DNA of 9,874 nucleotides from Accumulibacter sp. (GTDB lineage: Bacteria; Pseudomonadota; Gammaproteobacteria; Burkholderiales; Rhodocyclaceae). The DNA lies in contig JAISDL010000195.1 in NCBI GenBank assembly GCA_031264825.1, positions 1-9,874 on the forward strand. The letters are read 5' to 3'. The notes below the pieces were generated by a model. It did no database searches. It had not been told where the DNA came from and was given only the letters and a program-made list of their open reading frames with translations. The position numbers were made by a program, and so were the translations under genes. Positions 6,664-9,874 of the stretch are shown here, piece after piece; the stretch's first letter is position 1; each line of letters opens with the position of its first letter.

Positions 6664-6678
6664 CAGGTTGAATCCATC

Positions 6679-7983
6679 ATGAAATCTCTCCGCTTTCTCC
6701 TCATTTTTTTCGTTTTCGGTCTGCCGGCGCCTTCGTTCGGCGCGCCGGTTCCCGCCGATCGCATCGTCGCGGTCGTCAATGACGAAGTGATTACGCATCT
6801 GGAATTGCTTTCGCGGCTCGAAATGGCGTTGAAGCGCCTGGAAAAACAGGGGATGGAACTCCCGCCGCGCGACGTTCTCGAAAGGCAGATGCTCGAACGC
6901 CTGATCATGGACAAGGTGCAGTTGCAGCGCGCGCGCGAGGTCGGCATCAGCATCGACGACATGCAGCTCGAAATGGCGCTCCAAAGGATCGCCGCGGGCA
7001 GCAATATGCCGCTTTCGCAGTTCAGCGAGATATTGCAGAAAGACGGGATTTCATTTGCGAGCTTCCGCGAGGACATCCGGAACGAAATGACGATCTCGCG
7101 GCTCCGCGAACGCGAGGTCGAGAACAAAATCGTCATATCGGAGGGCGAGATCGACAACTATCTCGCGGGAGACGCCGCCGCCTCCGAGGAAGAATACGAA
7201 ATCGCGCACATTCTCCTGCGCTCGCCGGAGTCGGCGAGTCCCGAACAGATTCTGGCGCTTCAGAAAAAAGGCGAGGAGATACTCGAACGCCTCGGACAGG
7301 GCGAGGACTTCGCCAAGATGGCCGCGGCGTATTCCGACGCGCCCGACGGTCTCCAGGGCGGCTACATGGAGAAGCGCCCGCTCAACCGCCTTCCGAACCT
7401 CTTCGCCGACGCGGTCGCCCGCATGGGCAACGGAGAAACCTCGCGGCTCCTTCGCAGCCCGAACGGTTTTCACATCGTCAAGCTGATTTCGAAGACAGGG
7501 GGAAGGAATCTCCTTCCGGCGGTACAGCAAACGCGCGTTCGCCATATCCTGATCCGCGTCAACGAACTCGTCTCCGAATCGGAGGCGAAGCACCGGCTCG
7601 ACGGACTCTACGAGCGGATTCGTTACGGCGGGAACTTCGCCGAACTCGCGCGCCTCTACTCGCAGGACGGAACCGCGACGAAGGGCGGCGACCTGGGCTG
7701 GGTGTATCCCGGAGACACCGTCCCGGAATTCGAACAGGCGATGGACGCGCTGAAACCCGGCGAACTCAGCGAGCCGGTACAGACGCCTTTCGGCTTTCAC
7801 CTGATCGAGGTTCTGGAGCGCCGCGTCCAGGACGTTTCGACCGAACGCCAGCGCGCGGCCGCGCGTCAGGCGCTGCGCGAAAGAAAGCTCGACGAGGCCT
7901 ACCAGGACTGGTTGCGCCAGGAGCGCGACAGCGCCTACATCGAAATCCGTCTGAACGAAGCCGAAGCGGCGGAAGCGACATGA
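6679..7983 (+). CDS. surA: Periplasmic chaperone / peptidyl-prolyl isomerase SurA
   Basis: SurA binds unfolded outer-membrane proteins in the periplasm and delivers them to the BAM complex; LptD is a known client in E. coli. The 434-residue product has the normal family length. Residues 1 to about 21 are a signal peptide (MKSLRFLLIFFVFGLPAPSFG). The SurA N-terminal core follows, with ADRIVAVVNDEVIT at 26-39. There are two parvulin (PpiC) domains: about 171-273, from YEIAHILLRS to GFHIVKLI, and about 285-383, from TRVRHILIRV through GGDLGWVYPGD to GFHLIEVLE. The C-terminal helix (about 388-424) completes the core. In E. coli only the second parvulin domain has clear isomerase activity; its motifs look intact here, but activity cannot be judged. 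The ATG lies 15 nt after lptD with only a weak AGG upstream. The stop overlaps pdxA by 4 nt. Confidence 0.96.
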   Translation: MKSLRFLLIFFVFGLPAPSFGAPVPADRIVAVVNDEVITHLELLSRLEMALKRLEKQGMELPPRDVLERQMLERLIMDKVQLQRAREVGISIDDMQLEMALQRIAAGSNMPLSQFSEILQKDGISFASFREDIRNEMTISRLREREVENKIVISEGEIDNYLAGDAAASEEEYEIAHILLRSPESASPEQILALQKKGEEILERLGQGEDFAKMAAAYSDAPDGLQGGYMEKRPLNRLPNLFADAVARMGNGETSRLLRSPNGFHIVKLISKTGGRNLLPAVQQTRVRHILIRVNELVSESEAKHRLDGLYERIRYGGNFAELARLYSQDGTATKGGDLGWVYPGDTVPEFEQAMDALKPGELSEPVQTPFGFHLIEVLERRVQDVSTERQRAAARQALRERKLDEAYQDWLRQERDSAYIEIRLNEAEAAEAT

Positions 7984-8963
7984 GCGAAGCGCTTCTCGTC
8001 GCGGTCACTTCGGGCGAGCCGGCGGGTGTCGGCCCCGAGCTGTGTCTGCGCCTTGCCGAACGGCGCTTCGACGGCGCGCGCGTCGTCGTTCTCGGCGATC
8101 GCCGCCTGCTGGAAGAGCGCGCCGCGCGCCTCGGCGCGTCGGTCGCCCTGCGCGAAGACGCTCTCTCGGAGGAGAGCGCGCCGGGGACGCTCGACATCCT
8201 CGACGTGCCGCTCCTTCGCCCCTCGTTGCCGGGGCGTCCCGACCCGGCGAATTCGCCCTGCGTATTGAAGTTGCTCGACCGCGCCCTCGCGGGCTGCGTG
8301 TCGGGCGAATTCGCCGCGATGGTCACGGCGCCCGTGCATAAAGGCGTGATCAACGACGCCGGAATTCCATTCACGGGGCATACCGAATACCTCGCCGAAA
8401 AAACCCGGACGCCGCGCGTCGTCATGATGCTCGCGGGCGGCGGCCTCAAGGTCGCGCTCGTGACGACGCATCTGGCGTTAAAGGATGTCCCCGCGTCGAT
8501 CACGCGCAACGCGATCGAAGAATCCTTGCGCATCCTGCACGCCGAAATGAAAAGGAAATACGGGGTCGCGTCGCCGCGCATCCTCGTCTCCGGGCTGAAC
8601 CCGCACGCCGGCGAGGGTGGCTACCTCGGCAGGGAAGAGATCGACGTCATAAACCCGGTTCTCGAACGCCTGCGCGGCGAGGGGATGCTTCTTCTTGGCC
8701 CCTTCCCGGCGGATACGCTCTTTACGCCGCCGATCCTTTCCCGCGGCGATTGCGTTTTGGCGATGTACCACGACCAGGGACTCGCGGTGCTCAAATACGC
8801 GAGCTTCGGCCAGGGAATCAACGTCACGCTGGGTCTCCCGGTCATTCGCACTTCGGTCGACCACGGAACGGCGCTCGACCTCGCCGGAACGGGGAAGGCC
8901 GACGCGGCGAGCCTTTTCGCCGCGGTCGAGCAGGCGGTCGAGATGGCGCGCCGCCCTAAGTGA
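7980..8963 (+). CDS. pdxA: 4-hydroxythreonine-4-phosphate dehydrogenase (PdxA)
   Basis: PdxA is a cytoplasmic enzyme that oxidises 4-phosphohydroxy-L-threonine with NAD(P). The product decarboxylates to 3-amino-1-hydroxyacetone phosphate, the PdxJ substrate in pyridoxal phosphate synthesis. The 327-residue protein is of normal length. It carries TSGEPAGVGPE (10-20), APVHKGVIND (117-126) and FTGHTEYLAE (131-140). The three metal-binding histidines are His164 (TTHLALKDVP), His209 (SGLNPHAGEGG) and His264 (YHDQGLAVLK), matching E. coli His166, His211 and His266. TSVDHGTALDLAG lies at 291-303. The ATG overlaps the surA stop as ATGA, and GGAAG lies four bases upstream, so translation is probably coupled to surA. 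Its place between surA and rsmA is widely conserved although it has no evident link to the outer membrane. Confidence 0.97.
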   Translation: MSEALLVAVTSGEPAGVGPELCLRLAERRFDGARVVVLGDRRLLEERAARLGASVALREDALSEESAPGTLDILDVPLLRPSLPGRPDPANSPCVLKLLDRALAGCVSGEFAAMVTAPVHKGVINDAGIPFTGHTEYLAEKTRTPRVVMMLAGGGLKVALVTTHLALKDVPASITRNAIEESLRILHAEMKRKYGVASPRILVSGLNPHAGEGGYLGREEIDVINPVLERLRGEGMLLLGPFPADTLFTPPILSRGDCVLAMYHDQGLAVLKYASFGQGINVTLGLPVIRTSVDHGTALDLAGTGKADAASLFAAVEQAVEMARRPK

Positions 8964-8967
8964 GAAA

Positions 8968-9747
8968 GTGAAGCGTCCCGTCGCCCGGAAACGCTTCGGG
9001 CAACACTTTCTGACCGACGGCGGCGTCATCGGCGCCCTCGTCGAAGCGATCGCGCCGAGTGCGCACGATCGCATCGTCGAAATCGGGCCGGGTGCCGGCG
9101 CGCTGACGCGCCCGCTGCTTTCGCGCGTCGAGTGCTTGCGCGTCGTCGAAATCGACCGCGACATCGTCGCGCGCCTGAAGTGCGAATTCCCGCCCGAAAA
9201 ACTCGTGATCGCCGAGGGCGACGCGCTCAGCTTCGACTTCGGAACGTTCGCCGCCGACGCGAAAATGCGCCTCGTCGGAAACCTCCCGTACAACATTTCG
9301 ACGCCGCTTCTCTTCCATCTGGAGAAATACGCCGACCGCGTGATCGACATGCACTTTATGTTGCAAAAGGAAGTCGTCGACCGGCTCGGGGCCGACCCGC
9401 GCACCGCCGATTACGGACGGCTGTCGGTGATGCTTCAGTATCGTTATGTCATCGACCGCCTCTTCGACGTGCCGCCCGAATCGTTCGACCCGCCGCCGAA
9501 GGTCGATTCGTCGGTCGTCAGGATGATCCCGCGCCGACGCGAAGAACTCAAAGCGAGAGACGCAATGCGTTTTTCCCGTCTCGTCCGGGCGGCTTTCTCG
9601 CAGCGGCGCAAGATGCTGCGCAATACGCTCAAGGGCGAGGTCACCGAGACCGATCTGGCGCGGGCCGGGATCAGCCCGACGGCGAGAGCCGAGGAATTGT
9701 CCGTCGATGATTACGTGCGGTTGGCTAATCAGAAGACAGAAGACTGA
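8968..9747 (+). CDS. rsmA: 16S rRNA (adenine1518-N6/adenine1519-N6)-dimethyltransferase RsmA (KsgA)
   Basis: RsmA dimethylates the two adjacent adenines of the 3'-terminal 16S rRNA hairpin during late 30S maturation; loss in other bacteria gives kasugamycin resistance. The 259-residue protein opens MKRPVARKRFGQHFLTD. It carries the SAM-binding loop VEIGPGAGALT (37-47), acidic EID at 61-63, EGDAL at 83-87, the catalytic NLPYNIS (105-111), FDPPPKVDSSV at 173-183 and FSQRRKMLRNTL (210-221) in the C-terminal domain. I chose the GTG at 8968 because it lies four bases after the pdxA stop, is preceded by a weak AAGTGAG and places FGQHFL where the family has it. No ATG or TTG start fits better. The last five residues, QKTED, and the TGA stop are encoded by the heptamer repeat that begins at 9730. 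Confidence 0.96.
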   Translation: MKRPVARKRFGQHFLTDGGVIGALVEAIAPSAHDRIVEIGPGAGALTRPLLSRVECLRVVEIDRDIVARLKCEFPPEKLVIAEGDALSFDFGTFAADAKMRLVGNLPYNISTPLLFHLEKYADRVIDMHFMLQKEVVDRLGADPRTADYGRLSVMLQYRYVIDRLFDVPPESFDPPPKVDSSVVRMIPRRREELKARDAMRFSRLVRAAFSQRRKMLRNTLKGEVTETDLARAGISPTARAEELSVDDYVRLANQKTED

Positions 9748-9764
9748 GGACAGAAGACAGAATT
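9730..9764 (+). repeat. Tandem heptamer repeat (CAGAAGA type), five units
   Basis: Five 7-bp units run head to tail: CAGAAGA, CAGAAGA, CTGAGGA, CAGAAGA, CAGAATT. The first two and part of the third are inside rsmA, and the TGA stop is in unit three. Related heptamers continue after a short break: TTCAGTA and TTCAGTG at 9775-9788, and CAGAGGC at 9803-9809. The composition is much more AG-rich and less GC-rich than the neighbouring genes. Confidence 0.75.
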
Positions 9765-9820
9765 GTGATCTGTTTTCAGTATTCAGTGGTCTCATCGGAG
9801 GACAGAGGCTATAGGTTAGT

Positions 9821-9874
9821 GTGAAACAACCCGGGATTTGGGCGCAAAAAATCATCGCCGACAATGACGCCGCG
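9821..9874 (+). CDS. Possible start of an unidentified gene (runs off right edge)
   Basis: A reading frame starting at GTG 9821 stays open for 18 codons to the right edge, reading MKQPGIWAQKIIADNDAA. An in-frame TAG at 9812 rules out an earlier start. The upstream ATAGG is at best a weak ribosome-binding site. The segment sits 73 nt after rsmA on the same strand. It returns to the GC-rich, lysine/alanine-coding character of real genes, unlike the repeat before it. I do not recognise the family from 18 residues, and chance remains a real possibility. Confidence 0.3.
   Translation, partial: MKQPGIWAQKIIADNDAA

Noticed and set aside
9748..9820. Search for an intrinsic terminator after rsmA
   Set aside because: The sequence holds direct heptamer repeats, not a stable GC-rich inverted repeat, and no T-run follows any hairpin candidate.
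1..9874. Mobile elements, CRISPR arrays, tRNA/rRNA genes or defence/toxin systems
   Set aside because: Nearly all of the window is accounted for by eight recognised housekeeping genes, and no transposase, integrase, regularly spaced palindromic repeat or RNA-gene signature was seen.

Overview
The window is a conserved cell-envelope and housekeeping locus from a GC-rich Gram-negative bacterium. The most likely group is Betaproteobacteria. The lptD-surA-pdxA-rsmA order, a divergent amgK-murU-pepP group, TAGAAT-type extended -10 elements and betaproteobacterial-looking LptD and AmgK sequences all point there. I cannot assign an order or genus from sequence reading alone. Every complete gene belongs to a recognised family. 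I found no tRNA, rRNA, CRISPR array, insertion sequence, phage gene or defence system.

Left half, minus strand, read from about 3300 down to 1: amgK, murU and pepP are packed tightly (1-nt gap, then a 4-nt ATGA overlap) and probably form one transcript. AmgK and MurU are the kinase and uridylyltransferase of cell-wall sugar recycling, which turns salvaged MurNAc into UDP-MurNAc without using MurA. PepP is aminopeptidase P. After a 141-nt gap, which holds a likely promoter, the first 31 codons of the ribosome-associated GTPase gene typA/bipA run off the left edge.

Centre, 3278-3372: a short AT-richer divergent spacer carries two extended -10 motifs on opposite strands that face each other. 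One would serve amgK, the other lptD.

Right half, plus strand: lptD, surA, pdxA and rsmA follow one another with gaps of 15 nt, a 4-nt overlap and 4 nt. LptD is the outer-membrane LPS translocon barrel. SurA is the periplasmic chaperone that escorts outer-membrane proteins, including LptD. PdxA makes a pyridoxal phosphate precursor. RsmA dimethylates 16S rRNA. The odd member is LptD: about 250 residues of Pro/Ala/Glu/Ser-rich sequence lie between its signal peptide and its first folded domain, and a RVDPxLLGLP motif brackets that segment.

Right edge, 9730-9874: the end of rsmA runs into a heptamer-based repeat that supplies its last five codons and its stop codon. A short unidentified reading frame may then begin at 9821 and leave the window.

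No undescribed multi-gene system is visible. The observations worth a second look are the LptD extension, its two-cysteine arrangement, the face-to-face promoters and the repeat at the end of rsmA.
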